NCBI GenBank assembly: GCA_028386065.3
Contig: JAKUCV010007101.1
Location: 1 to 64,000 of the forward strand
Source: Turnera subulata
Taxonomy: Eukaryota > Streptophyta > Magnoliopsida > Malpighiales > Passifloraceae
Direction: 5' to 3'
Length of the DNA stretch: 64,000 nt
The notes under the pieces are model-generated. The model saw only the letters and a list, made by a program, of their open reading frames with translations. It had not been told where the DNA came from and ran no database searches. Position numbers and translations under genes: made by a program. Shown one piece after another: positions 29,618-42,417 of the stretch. Every line of letters begins with the position of its first letter. Positions within the stretch are counted from its first letter, which is position 1.

Positions 29618-32600
29618 TCAAAGCCCCACCCATTTTACCCATCTGAAAAGTCTGCCAACTCTGAAGGGCAACTCATAGTCTTTGGCAACTGCTGGTTCCC
29701 TCCTTGCTGTTTCTGGCTCGGACCAAACATAGACACCACGCTCTTGCTGACTTCCGGGAACGGTGTTGTCCAGGATAACGGCGACTAGGAATGCAATCAC
29801 CATATTCAATGATAGTAATGTGTTGAGAAAGTAGTTCAACTGCAAAAGCAACATATTTTATATCAGTAAAGCCTTGCAAGAATACTAGGTTGCATCATGG
29901 GTCTGTGTAAAACACTTCTAGCTACATGAGAGAGCACAAGCCCTCAAGACAGGAACAGTAGCAGAAACAGAAGCATGAAATGTATATATATGTTTAGTTT
30001 TTAGCTGCTTTGGTACTGGTGTATAAGATGAGGATCATGGAGATGAAAGATGATGCAGCATTAAGTTAATAAAGCACATGAGCAAAGGGTGAAAGGGAGG
30101 AGGAAATGATCTTGTTATCTAACATGTAACCAGACAGAAAACATAGAGAAACTAAAAGAAGGATACAAGTGTAAGGCTGATTGATTATATGAAGGTACAG
30201 GAAGGTTAAGTTATGCCTACCCCTCCATATTTGCTGTGGATCGGTCCATGCGAGGCCACAATGTAAGGCTGAAAATAACTTGGAACAGATGAATTGGTAT
30301 TCGGAGAAATGCCATACTGCTGAAAGTATGATGGTACTGAAAGTGAAAAGAACAATGATAGTCCAACTATTATGATATTCCGAGAGCTCCCGGCCTCACT
30401 ATAACGTAGATTTGACAATCCTAATGCTGTGAGCATTGCCCACATAAAGCAAAGGAGAGCAGCAACCATGACATCAGGGATTGAAGCAATAAACCCTCCA
30501 ACTTTACCTGTACATATACAGATGCATGAATAAGTGCAAGTACAAAACATAATAAGATAAGGAACCAGAAGCCTGTTCATTTCATCACTGTTCTCCTTTT
30601 TTTCTCAGAATACCTTTTAGTTCAAACCGTGCCATTTATGAGATTATAAGACAAGTATTCTCAACAATCTGCAATATGAGTGGAACACAGTGCTAGAAAC
30701 ACATCCCAACACACACACGGACACACCAAAAGAAATAAGCACCAAAGAAAATAAACACTGCATAAAACATTGGTTTTCCCCATATTGGAAACCAGCTTAT
30801 CCATTGCTATTACTAGCCAACATATTCCTTAGATGTGACTGCAGCAGAATCCCAGTTTGTCATCAATCAGCATTCCTAGTAACTACCCAGCTTGTCATTA
30901 CGAGTTGACTCTTAACTTAGATCACTTTAGAATGCACCAAAAGAGACAATTCTTTAGTTCAAACCTATACATGTGAAAGATCTTGTATCAAATTAGTTAC
31001 ATATTTGACTAGTATGAAAATATAGATTTGGCATGCTTTTAAGGAATGAGCATTTTAGAATAGAAAATGAAATGAGAATTACCTATCAAGGATAAGAGAA
31101 TCAAAACACATGCACCACATTCAACTGCTCTGCGGCTTCCCATTTTAGTCACAGCAATAGTGTGCACATTCTCAGTCAGAGTCGTGGAGCCGGTTCCAAT
31201 GCCCCAGAGACCAGCCAAGACACTAGAAAGCCCTTCAAGTCCAATTCCTCGACTAACAACACCCGGAGTTGGTGGTCTAGATGCCACCAGCAGTGATGAC
31301 GCATGATATGAACCAACCTGAGTTAAAAAGCTAGTCAAATTTGGTAATAAACCCAATGCCCCAAGTCGTTTAAGTACAACAGAGTCAAGCATATTTGGCA
31401 AGTCAGGAGAACAGCCTAGATGTGCCAAAGAAAACCAATTAGATCTCAGGCCAGTTACATAAGAAACATCATTTAGTTCATACTTAAAGGGAGAGGCCAG
31501 GCCAAAAAGTAAATGACAACAGGACAGCAACTGTCAGGAACAATCTTAATCTTAAAAAAAGAAGGGCATATCATAATTATGGGAAGGAAACTAACCGAAT
31601 CCACAGATGAGATAATGGACACCACACACATAACAAGCGCCATTTTCCAGTTGAAGACAGGAGTACCCCATTGTAATGGATAAGGGAACCTAAACCATGG
31701 GGAAGATTTCAATGCATGAGAAGTATCAACTCGACAGTGCTTCATCCTGGAAATATGCCTTCTGCAGTGGTCAGATATTATATTTGAGGCTGGAATATTT
31801 ACATCACAGCCTTTATAATTATATACTCCTGCTTCAGTCAGCAGGAAAGCAGCTGCCCATGTAATTGCAAGACCTAATGGAACCTGGAAATGATAGTCAC
31901 AAATACATCAAAAGAATTACCCACATTATAACATTGTCAAGCCACAAACCTATTTGCTGTCTCCAAACTTACCGCGTAAATCAGAAATACGCGATGGCCA
32001 AAAACAGATATCTTACGAAGGTACTGCACATTGCACAAAGCACAGAAACAATGTCAGATAGTATAGTGCACAAACGAATTCATATCACAAAAAAAGTCTA
32101 GCAGACTTCGTTATTCTCAATCTGATAAGTCTAGTGATATATTCAGTAACTATAAAAATGAACTCAGTTCATACTCAAACTAATGAAATAAACCAAACTG
32201 CAAGCAAAGCCAGACATAATTTTATACTTACAAGAGAAAACAAAATAACTAGCAATATTTGGACCACGCCAATCTCTAGGCAGGTACCAACTTGCGGGAA
32301 GCCATAACTATAAAAAGAAAGCCCAACAGCAGCAATAGTAGGGGCAACAACCACGGGATTAATAACCCTGAAAAAGAAAGGTTGATGAAAGTGGTCAGTT
32401 AATGTTCTGCAAAAGACTGCAGATTTGGAACAAGTGAGACACACCAAAGTTGTCTTTTTAGAAAGTCAGATGCATGCTTATCAAAATTCCATGACACTAA
32501 ACATGTTTTTTTTTAGTCTTTCCAATCTTTGCTTTAACCCACTGAAGCTGCAACCACTTACAGAATTTTATCTTGCGAAATAGAATGGGATTAAGAGGAG

Positions 32601-35128
32601 TACCCCGAAGTACTGATAAAAGAAATAACTGATTGTAAAGATATACCAATCATACCTCAAGAATATTGACATCAGTCCGCTGTATCCAAGGAGTACTTGA
32701 AAAGCTGAAGCTATAATGATAGCTCCTTGTAGCTCTTTCATAATGTGCTTGAAATTCTGCCACAGGGAAAACATATTCTTACATTTCCCACATGATAAGT
32801 ACTCAAAACATGAGTTCCAGCCGTTCCTTCATGCCTCAGAGATAAAATGAAATAACAAATCCATAATTCTGGAAATATACATGGTAATTCAGTTCCCCGT
32901 TTCATGTTTTGTTTTCCTCTTTCAAACCTTCTAGTAATGCCAATCAAGAAATATCCAACATGACTGTTTTCAGTGATTCTACAGCCAATGAGGAAAAGTA
33001 TGGACATTTGGAAGGTTCCTAAGGATGTGCGGACAAGTCATTTCATGATTTCACACCAAAAGTATAGCAGAACTCTATGGCGTTTGAAGATGCCTCGGTT
33101 TTGGAATAGATAACAAGTAAAAGAATCTCCACCATGGCATAGCACTAGTAAGCTCTTAGTTTTAAGCATTAGCTAAGGCTTTTCTATTCCTAATATGGTT
33201 CAGCTAACCTCAAAACTGCAAATTTTAAAAGTTTAAGACGTGGGCCAAAGAAATGTATGCTTACATGAGGTATCAGACGCATGGTTAGAAAGACAATGGG
33301 ATAAATTATTACTTAGTAATGAACATATGAACTTCGGCCTAATGTTTTATCCAATTATGTGGTAAGGAATACAAAAAGACAACTGAGAACTTGGCATGTA
33401 ACTGAAACAAGATCTGATTAAGGACACATACATATTTTCCATTTAGTCCTTGGAATTCCGGAGAGTTGATTATTGCTAAAGCTGGAGCAAGGAAAACAAA
33501 TGACGGGCCTTGTATCAAAGGCAACCTTGAGCCAAAAAATGTATGCAAAAGAGTCGTCACTCCGGAGACAAATAGCACCGTTGAGACCACCATTGCTGTA
33601 TCTTCCTACACCAACTAAATTCAATCAGATCAAGCCATCAACATAATATTCTATCTATATATCAAAAGGATGAATTTGCATTTAAAAAAAAAGAATTCAA
33701 TAGTAATACATGAACACTCACGTAAGTGCCACCCATTGCAGGAACTATGACGAGTGGGATGAGAATCAAAGAACCTAATATCGAAAGGTAGTGCTGGAAC
33801 CCATATAGACCAATGGGAACTGAAACATTATGTAAACAAAGCGTAAGCCAATTTAAAACTATGCAAAAATAATTAAAAAATAAGAACAATACAAATATAA
33901 AACCACAACAAAACGAAAAAGGAAAATACATCAATAAAAAACTACAATGTATTCAGATACTCAAAAAAAAAACCAATCTTCAAGTAGGAGACCACAAAAG
34001 AAAACTTTTGCAATTTCCACCAAATCCAATAAGAAAAAAGAGAATCTTTTATGATATCACAGTTTTGAGATCACAAGAAATAACTTCCTCTCTACCATCA
34101 AACAAACAAGGATCGTGCGTTATTAGACAATTGTAACTAAGAAAAAGGAAACTCGATCGATCAGAATCATCCCACGACTATCAAAAAACCAATCCAAACA
34201 CATCCTTGAACATTAAATCACTAAAGGAAAAAAAAGAATCCACATATCACGCCACTATACAAAAAAAAAGTGCCACTTATTTCCTTCCAACAACCAATAG
34301 AAAAAAGCGTTCGAAATTTCATCATTAGAAAAAAGGGGTCTTGTATGCCCAATAATCAAGTCAAAGGACCAAACATCAAGCAAGACTAATCATCAACCGG
34401 TCAATCAAAATCAAGCAAGAACAGGCGAGCACCTTCGTTTGCTCCACTAGAAAGCTACAACCTCATAGAAAATAACGAACTAACATATAACACAATTCAA
34501 ATTACCGGTCAAAACACTAGTAACTAGTAAGATTCTTCTTAAGTGAAGTGAAGTGAGGTAAGTACTGACCCAGACCAGGTGAGTCCCTTAACTCGTACTT
34601 CAAATGTGAATGTCTCCCTACAAATCCATCATCTTCCACGATGGTCGTAGGCAACACATCCACCACCTCCGCCCTCCTCGAACCCGGGTCAGTGTGACCC
34701 GCCCCGTTGGCCCCATGGCCCGAGTCCTTCTTTTGATGACCCCCGCCACCGCTACCACCGTCAGAGTCCCTCCTCCTCTTCACCATCCGATCCCTACCGT
34801 TCTCGGTCGGCACCACCACCGCTTCAGTCCCGTTCACAGCAGGTGGAGGCTGTGGCTGTGGCGACGGCGCTGCTGCTGCTGCTGCTGGAGACGGTGCCGG
34901 TGGGGGTCTGGCCCGACCCGCTTCGAGATCCGGGTGGGGATCGGGTTGTTTGTCTCTGGGCTTGGGGGTCAGCGTAATCTGCCCGGAATCACTCGCATTG
35001 GTCTCCCCGGAGAACTTGGGGCGGAACCCAGTTCGCTTAGCCCAGGAAGACGGCGGCAATGGGGCTGCTTCCGGCACCGGCGGCCATGGACCCGGTTTGG
35101 GTCGTGGTTTCGGGTCGGAACCTGACAT
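29618..35128 (-). CDS. NAT12: Nucleobase-ascorbate transporter, NAT11/NAT12 type
   Basis: Ten exons on the minus strand (high to low): 34570-35128, 33722-33819, 33432-33605, 32656-32756, 32232-32367, 31973-32023, 31596-31883, 31083-31317, 30221-30507, 29618-29839. All junctions are GT-AG and in phase, giving 716 residues, close to the roughly 710 of this subgroup. Residues 1 to about 180 form a hydrophilic Pro/Ala/Gly-rich cytosolic region typical of NAT11/12. The membrane core follows (VPIGLYGFQHYL, SRLPLIQGPSFVFLAPALAI, VINPVVVAPTIAAVGLSFYSYG). The NAT signature region reads GTGSTTLTENVHTIAVTKMGSR, and the protein ends RVGRLFRWVKWVGL. The wider family moves purines, uracil or ascorbate with H+; the substrate of this subgroup is not settled. 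Exon 1 is GC-rich, the rest AT-rich. Confidence 0.95.
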
Positions 35129-36548
35129 TTTGTTTTTTTTATCTATCTTCTTCCCGTTACCTCTTCTTTCCCCTTTGTCAGTACGTACATAATAAAAAAA
35201 TGTAGTAAAAAAGAAAAAACTCGAAAGCAGAGCAGATCTGTGAGCACAACCTGGGTTAGGGTTTTTGTGGGTTTTTGGATTAGAAAGATAAAAACTTTGA
35301 TAAAAAAGAAAGGAAAGAGAAAGGAAAAACAAAAGGTGACGATTTTTGGTGAGAGAAAGCCAAGTTCTTGAGAGGGAGAGAGTATGAGCCAGTGAAGAAG
35401 AGTGAAGTGTGAACTGTGAAGTGAAGTGAAGTGTTAGAGAGAAAGGAGAGAGTAAAAAGACAAAAGAGAGACAGCTAAAAAAAGCAAAGAAGTGGATGAG
35501 CTAAAACCGCGTCTTTTTTTAGTTATTTCCATTATTTTTTCTTTTCGGACAAAGATTTTAGATTTCAGATTTTAGATTTTCAGATGATTCTAATCAGTTT
35601 CTTCCTTTCTTCTACTACTCAGTTTGCTGTCTGTTGGATTCATGTGGGATTCTTATTAGTACATTTGTTTATGTTTGGTTGTTGTGTACTTGTGTGTGTT
35701 GTGGCTTTGGTCTTAGGTTTTTTTTTTTTATGTTGCGGGATAACAGGGATGATGTAATAAACACCATGTGGATATTCATAGGTGCCGATGATTTATTGGT
35801 ATAGGACACAAGCAGTTAGCCGTTAATGGAGGAGAAGGGAAGGGAGTACTACTTACGACGACGACTAGTAGTAAAACATAGTAGAAATACGACGCGTAGT
35901 ACCTACCTACTCATTTGAGTAACTGTCTCTATGGATAAAATTGTGAAAGTAATTAAGAGATGTGTAACTTGGTTATGGTAATTATTGACAAAGCCAGTAA
36001 ACTATAATTCAAGTGGAGTGGACCGCTGAGGTTTGTCCTCAATGGCCAAAGGGGGTACAGCTATATCAAATTCTTGCCCACTGAGATTTCTTTAAAAAAA
36101 TCAATTTGTTTGACTCCAATTTTCCATGAGGGTAATAAACAGAGATGTACTAAAATATATGTTCTTTACTTTTAATTTAAATTGATGTTTTGTTCTATTC
36201 AACACCGTCGGAGTTTGAACCCACGACCACTAACCCCACAAACAGTGGAAGGTGCCAACTCGACCACAAATCGTACGCGTTTCCGTTGCTCTTTTGTACT
36301 TCTATGTTAGTGCAGATAACAAGAGATAAGGACGATTCTGAAAAGGAAGAGGACAATTACTAAAATATTAATTTATGCTTAAGTAGGATTTGAAGCTAAT
36401 TTCTAAAATGATCGTTTGAGTGGAACTGGTGGTCCTTGAGAGGTAATACTAATACGTACATACTTTACGAGTTTGCCCTATTTGATGATGAATTACAATC
36501 ACAATAATGATGGTGCGAATTTTACCACGAAATGCTCATGGGCTGCCC
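35129..36548. other. Upstream region of NAT12 and intergenic DNA
   Basis: Contains the NAT12 5' leader with GAAGT/GTGAA short repeats (35385-35435) and otherwise AT-rich DNA. A SINE-like head occurs at 36196-36270 on the minus strand. No gene is seen. Confidence 0.4.
36196..36270 (-). mobile_element. tRNA-derived SINE head, second family
   Basis: Minus strand TGGTCGAGTTGG matches the A-box consensus exactly and GTGGGTTCAAACTCC contains a near-perfect B-box about 35 bases on. Sequence between them differs from the 10.8 kb SINE, so this is another family. No cloverleaf is evident. The element's 3' body and tail were not delimited. Confidence 0.5.
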
Positions 36549-37477
36549 CTAATATGTAGGGATGGCAATCGGGTAGGGTCGGGTAGGGTAAGCAAGACCC
36601 AGACCCAGACCCTTAATCAAATCGGGTAGGATAAGAATAGACTAATTATGAACTGGGTAGGGTAAAATTTTATTTTTTTGCCCAACGGGTAATAGAGTCT
36701 GGGTAAGGGTATACCCGCTATACCCGCTAAGTACAAATCAGGTTCTAATTTTATAAAAAAATTTACAATTATTAAATAAGCATTCATGAAATATATTCCA
36801 AGTTCAAGCATAAAAAATTTAAAAATAACAACAAGTCCAAAATTTTAAAATAGCATGCAACTTTTCTCAACTTAAAATCCAAACAATCTTTTATTTCTTA
36901 ATCTCCATCCTCTTCTCTACTAAGATCAACATATATTTTTCTAAAAAAAATTAATATTATTAAATAATATAAAAATAAGAATCTTATAATAAGTCAAAAA
37001 TATAAATTAATATTGAATGCTTATTTTCTTGTTCCATATCATTATCATAAATAATTATAGGATAGTTATAAATTAATATTCCTTTTAAGACAAAGAAAAT
37101 TTATAATAACATAATATTAGTTTAGGATTGTAGAGCTCGAAATTTCAATTGAACTAAGAGGAGGTGAACGAAATTTCAATAAAAAAGGAAGAGGAGGTGA
37201 GTGGAAGAGAATTGAAGAAACAAAAGAAAGAAACTCAAGTCGATTTTTATAGTACGGTTATAAATTTTAAAATATTATAATGGATAGGGTCTAACGGGTA
37301 GGGTAAAACCTAGACCCTTACTCAGACCCAAACCCTACCCAGACCCGGTCAACTCGGGTCCGGATAATACCCTACCTTTTTTTTACCCGGTCAAAGTCGG
37401 GTAATACCCTACCCATAAAATCGGGTTTCAAGTGGGTATTGGGTAGACCCGGAAAAATTGCCATCCCTACTAATATG
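36549..37477. mobile_element. Non-autonomous hAT element with 8-bp TSD
   Basis: Exact 8-bp direct repeats CTAATATG (36549-36556 and 37470-37477) flank a 913-bp element (36557-37469). Its ends are the inverted pair TAGGGATGGCAAT / ATTGCCATCCCTA. An 8-bp duplication plus this terminus is characteristic of hAT. The first and last 170 bases are dense in GGGTA / TACCC subterminal motifs, the kind hAT transposases bind. The interior is AT-rich with no transposase. Confidence 0.92.
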
Positions 37478-39167
37478 TGTGCAAGATGGAAGCTTATGGA
37501 AAATAACACTAAATTGCTTAATTTGAAAGTGGCATGTAATTGGAATGAATTGAAAGTTCCTAAACTGACAGGATCTATCATATCAGACAAAAAAAAAATG
37601 ATAAGATCTACGGTTGCAAAGTACGTGAATGAGTTTGCCATTCGTCGAAATTATTCTGTTTTGGAAAGTGATTTTTTTGATAACGATTTATTGAGAAAGA
37701 GATAAAAACTGCGCGTTTTGTTGAAAATATATTTTTTAATTTTTATTTCTTCATAAAAAGAAAGTTAAAAATAACTTTTGTAATACAATTGGAACAAATA
37801 AATTATATGGGATCGCATATATGTAGCTTTGTCCAAAATTAGAATCATTCTTTTGATATTTAGAGAAAGTTAGTAAAATCCCAAAAGTGAGATTATCCTG
37901 AAATTTGGTTTTTAGAACCAACCAAATATAAGAATTCCAAAGAAGCCGTCAAATCAAATGCTTTACTGATAGCAAAAGCCACAGAGATGTATGGCAAACA
38001 AAGAAAATAGAAAATGGATTCATAAAATATTCATCAACATTATTACAACCGACGAGCTATAATTCTCGTTCATGCAACAAAGCAGCCCACCATTAAAAGA
38101 TCTTAATTTGGGTCTAGCTGGCTGTAAAGCCGCCCATAGTTTTCTGGTGAAAAGATAAATAAAAGGTAATGACATAGATGGAGACCTTTGAGCCAAAAGA
38201 ATTGAGAAGCTTGAACAATTTTCTTCTTTTTTTTTTTTTTTGCATTGAATAACTCACATCAGTAAGTAACCTTATAAATCGTCGGAAATGACATTAATCA
38301 AGCTCTTTTCCTCAAACGTCTCCCTTCTTTCTCTAATATAGAAAACACATATGATATCATAAGTTAATTATTTCATTTTTTTAACCAATACTTATTTTGT
38401 TAAGAAGGAACAAAAGATCAATATTAAAAACACAAGGGATGGTACCGACAAACTACTATATTGTCTATTTTGTAGACAAGACTCCGCTATCAGTGGTATC
38501 GCACTTGAACTAGTTAGCTCCATAAAATAGGCCCAGAAAGGAAGGAGACCGAGTCATAAATAAATATAATTAGTTTGAAAGTAGAGGAGGATAGTTATCA
38601 TCTAACATTGCTCAAATGGCATGCAATTTTTGGGCATATTATAAATGCCAGTAGGGATGATGATGGGTTGATGCCTGATGGGTCCAATTACCCAAATTCA
38701 CTCTCCCACGGTAGCAATTGATCATGAAAATGTCTTGTTGTTTTTTTCAAGTAGAGAAGAAGGAACAGTGTAATACAAGGGGAAAGGATGGTTGGGTAGC
38801 TAGCTGGACTTGACAATGCAAGGCTACCCCAGTAGAACAAGACAGAAAGGGACATACTACATATATATATATATATATATATATAGTTATATACACACAC
38901 TAGCTGCCTTCGTTAAATAAACCATTGTGCATATGTATTTTATATGTCAAATATCATCAATTAGGCCGTTCGAGTTTGGAGGAATGAGAAGTGTTCTCCA
39001 AATTGGCCCCATAATATCCAATTCAATGTTCATAATGGGTGTTGCCTTGTTGGATTTCATGTGCCCTCTACGGGATACTTTTTGTTTTTGTCAGGCTCTC
39101 AGCAGGATGTGCTTTATAGTTTTGCTAAGGGATACATAATGAGTGAAATTGATGTGCATCAAAGCAC
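37478..39167. other. Intergenic, with a TA microsatellite
   Basis: No gene is supported. A (TA)n run lies at 38859-38884. The frames at 37372-37705 fall in or beside the hAT end. Confidence 0.4.
38859..38884. repeat. (TA)n microsatellite
   Basis: About 13 TA dinucleotides in a row, followed by a short CACACA stretch. Likely polymorphic. Confidence 0.9.
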
Positions 39168-40490
39168 GGGTAAATAACATAAAATGTCCCTTCACTTTAT
39201 CAATTTCAATGTTGATGTCCTTAAACTTTTAATTTGAAATTTTTTTGTCCCATAACTTGATAAAAACTTAACAATGCTATCCCCGTTACCTGTCATATAA
39301 CTGGTACACCAATTGATAGGTGACGCCTGTCCCCTGGGCTCGGTAATTGGGTATTATTCTTTTTCCTATTAACACTTGTCTATTTTCAAAAATTTTTTAT
39401 TTAGAGAATAAAAACTCAAAAAAAAAACATCATAATATTTCATTCTTGGAATCACCATGATCGCGATACTTATTTTTTTTTTTTACTTTACATGAATGGA
39501 AAAGTAGAACAATTAATTAGGAAATAGTGTTCGGATACAACCCAACCAGCAAATCCATAAAAAACACACCAAATTCATTTTTTAATGTAATATATTGAGG
39601 AATCAAAATATTCTTTTTCCCAAATACGATAGAAGCTCTTGGAAACAAGAGAGGAACGAGCGGCATGTTAATAGTGTAAGAATCTAGAAAATAAAAAAAA
39701 CTCCTAGTGCTAAGAACGTCTAGGAAGAAAAATTAAGAAGAGATGGAAAAGAATAAAAATACCAAGACGGAAAAAAACCAACACATAAAGCCGAGGTTTC
39801 CGGGGTGGGGTTGCGAAGGTAGTTGGCGAGATTGGAGCCAGGGGACGAAGTCATAGATCTGGTCACCGGAGATGCAGTGGTTCGAGGAGGTAGATGATGC
39901 TTGGATGGTGGCTATGGCAGAGGAGGGAAAGGCGCTGATTGAGACATAGTAGATCTCGGGAATGCCGTACATGTGGGAATTTTGGGAGATGGAGGTGGAG
40001 CTAGAGAAGGTGAAAGATGAAAAAGAAGTAGTGGCAGCATAAGTGGTTTGAATTAGCATGTGCTGCCAAATGAGGAGGACTACAAAGTGGAAGCAAATGC
40101 AGAGGTTGCTAATTGTTTTTTTTTTTTAAAATCTCTTCTTTATTTACCAATCTTCTTGATTTGGGGAGTTCGGGAGTTTGGGGAAATAGATTTGGTTGGG
40201 CATGATGACGATCATGGTAGATGAGGTGTGAAATAATATAATATATTTTTTTATTTTGTAATTGAAAAAATTTTGAAAATAGAAAATGGAAAAATGGAAG
40301 AAAAATATAATTCCTAATTAGCCTTATATGACAGGTGTCATTTTTTGATTGGTGCACCGGCTATAATAGGTAATCTGGATAATATTGTTCAATTTTTATC
40401 AAGTTAGGGGACAGAATTTTTCAAATTAAAAGTTTGGGGACATCAACGTTGAAATCAAGAAAGTAAAGAGACATTTTATGTCATTTAGTA
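39168..40490. mobile_element. MULE-like element with about 165-bp terminal inverted repeats
   Basis: The left end (GGGTAAATAACATAAAATGTCC...) and the reverse complement of the right end (TACTAAATGACATAAAATGTCT...) match at roughly four positions in five for about 165 bases, including GTTGATGTCC, AAACTTTTAATTTGAAA and AACTTGATAAAAA. The ends resemble those of the 16.3 kb element in layout, and both share TTACCT...TGACA..TGTCATAT. The inner region around 39733-40059 has higher GC than the flanks and stays open on the minus strand for 108 codons, but I recognise no family. No clean target-site duplication was found, so the exact ends may be off by a few bases. Confidence 0.7.
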
Positions 40491-41352
40491 AAGAGACTTC
40501 CGATAGGTAAAAGGAATATCCTCAAAAAGTTCTTACAAACTTGGCATCTTAATCTTACATATGGATATGATCGTAACTTACAGGAAACGAAACTTTTTTT
40601 TTTTATTATTATTTTTATCATAAACGTTTTTTAGATGTAAAATTTCACACGTTATGGTTACTAATTTTGGCTTGTTTAACACCACTAGTATTCTAATCGA
40701 AGTTTTGAAGGGCCTTTTTTAATAAATCTTCCATATGTAAGAGTTGATTTTCTTTTTTAGTCAGGAGTTAGGACTGTCGATACCCATCTAAAACTAGCTA
40801 AATTATCTAGAACAGTTTTTGAGGTTAAGTGTTTCTCAAATTGGTTAAACCGGCCATATTCTTTTACTTTTAGCTGATGTATCAAGGACTTTTATTCCAA
40901 ACATATTTTCGTTAGATCAAATGATCATACTATCTCATATCCATAAATAAATATTTAATGCACAAAAAGTTAAAAATAAAAAAAATAAAAAAAGAGTGAA
41001 AGAAAAAGTATAAAGGAATCATGGAGTTGGTTTTTCGGCCCAAATATTCAAAGTACCTTCAAGGCCCAAAGAGAACAACGAAAGCAACACAAATCATAAA
41101 GCCCAAAACCCACCCAACACCAACAAACCCTTTCCTTCTCACATACAAATAACAACTCTAACCCTCATAAACAGCAAAACCCTCTCTTTATTTCCTTGCT
41201 CTCACGGCTCTAGCAGCCGCCACCGGCTGTCGCCGTCTTCTGCAACCAAAGCCTCCATCGCCGCCGTCATCGCTGCCTCCGCTTTGCTTATCACTCTTCC
41301 TATCTCTTCTTCGAATCAGGACTTAATCGTCTCTTAAACCAGCAACAACAAG
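40491..41352 (+). promoter_or_regulatory. RLP24 upstream region with site II and telo-like motifs
   Basis: Several GGCCCA/AGCCCA elements (41062-41068, 41098-41105) and ACCCT-type telo-like motifs (41125-41185) lie within 290 bases of the RLP24 start. This is the usual arrangement for plant ribosomal and ribosome-biogenesis genes. Further upstream is AT-rich with nothing recognised. Confidence 0.5.
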
Positions 41353-42417
41353 ATGAGATTGGAGACGTGCTGGTTCTGCTCCGCCACCATATACCCTGGG
41401 CACGGCATTCAGTTCGTCCGTAACGATTGCAAGGTAGTTTCTTTACTTTGTTTCCCTTTTTGGGTTTTGCCTCTTTTATACCCTTATTGCTTTCGATAGA
41501 TGAAATTATCAAAAGAATCCTCGAATTTGGGTCCCCTATGCCCTTTGGGTATTAGGGTTTTAGGTTTAAGTTGTAGATTTTTGTTTTGAGTAATATTGTT
41601 TTACATTCTGTTATATTGCAGATTTTTCGCTTTTGCCGATCCAAGTGCCATAAGAACTTCAAGATGAAGAGGAATCCCCGTAAAGTCAAGTGGACCAAGG
41701 CCTACAGGCTCATGCACGGCAAGGACTTGGCAGAGGTCAATATACTCTCATCCCTCTTGTTTTTGAGTGCTATATATTTTGGTGATCAATTATGTTGGAT
41801 TAGCGTTATTTGGTGCAGATTGTTAGTGTCATGTGCAGTAGATTATTAGTGAAGTGGATTATGATGTGGGTCAAGGTTTTTGGGAAGATTGTGTCAGGAT
41901 AATACCATATTCGTGAATGTTTTGTATGAAATGTTGTCGTTCCTTTGTTTTGGCACTCATTCTCTTATTACTTTGTGAAGGATTCAACTTCTCTTTCGTT
42001 TGAGAAGCATTCGACCTCCGCTCTTGAGAGGAAACGAAACAGGCCTGAGAGATATGACAGGAATCTTACGGAGAAAGTTTTACCGGCCATTAAGAAGATT
42101 GTTAAAATCAGGCATGATAGGGCTGCCAAGCACATTGAGAAGAGGTATTGTTATTTTCTCTTGATGACCATTGTAACTTTGGATGATTTCTTTTTACCTC
42201 TTATTATGGTCTCAATCTCGGTTGATATGGATTTGCTCTGCTGGCAATATTGGGCAGGCACAAGGGCAAGAAAGCACAGAAGCAGAAGGAGGACAGAAAG
42301 GAAGTGGAGCAGAATTTCAGCTTGATCAGAGCTCCAGGAGTCCTTCAATCAACTCCCAAGGTCCAAGTCAAGGTTTCCACCCAACAAACAGAGGGGAATC
42401 GCCAAATGGAAGAATGA
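41353..42417 (+). CDS. RLP24: Ribosome biogenesis protein RLP24 (L24e-like)
   Basis: Pre-60S assembly factor that holds the place later taken by ribosomal protein eL24 and in yeast activates the AAA ATPase Drg1. Four exons: 41353-41433, 41622-41735, 41981-42144, 42258-42417; all GT-AG and in phase; 172 residues. The N-terminus carries the L24e zinc fold, CX2C (C6, C9) and CX3C (C32, C36), with [30 protein letters not shown] and [12 protein letters not shown]. The basic tail ends [10 protein letters not shown], the expected C-terminus of plant RLP24 and not of eL24 itself. At the start of exon 3 it has about eight extra residues before [12 protein letters not shown], looking like a small in-frame duplication. 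Confidence 0.93.
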
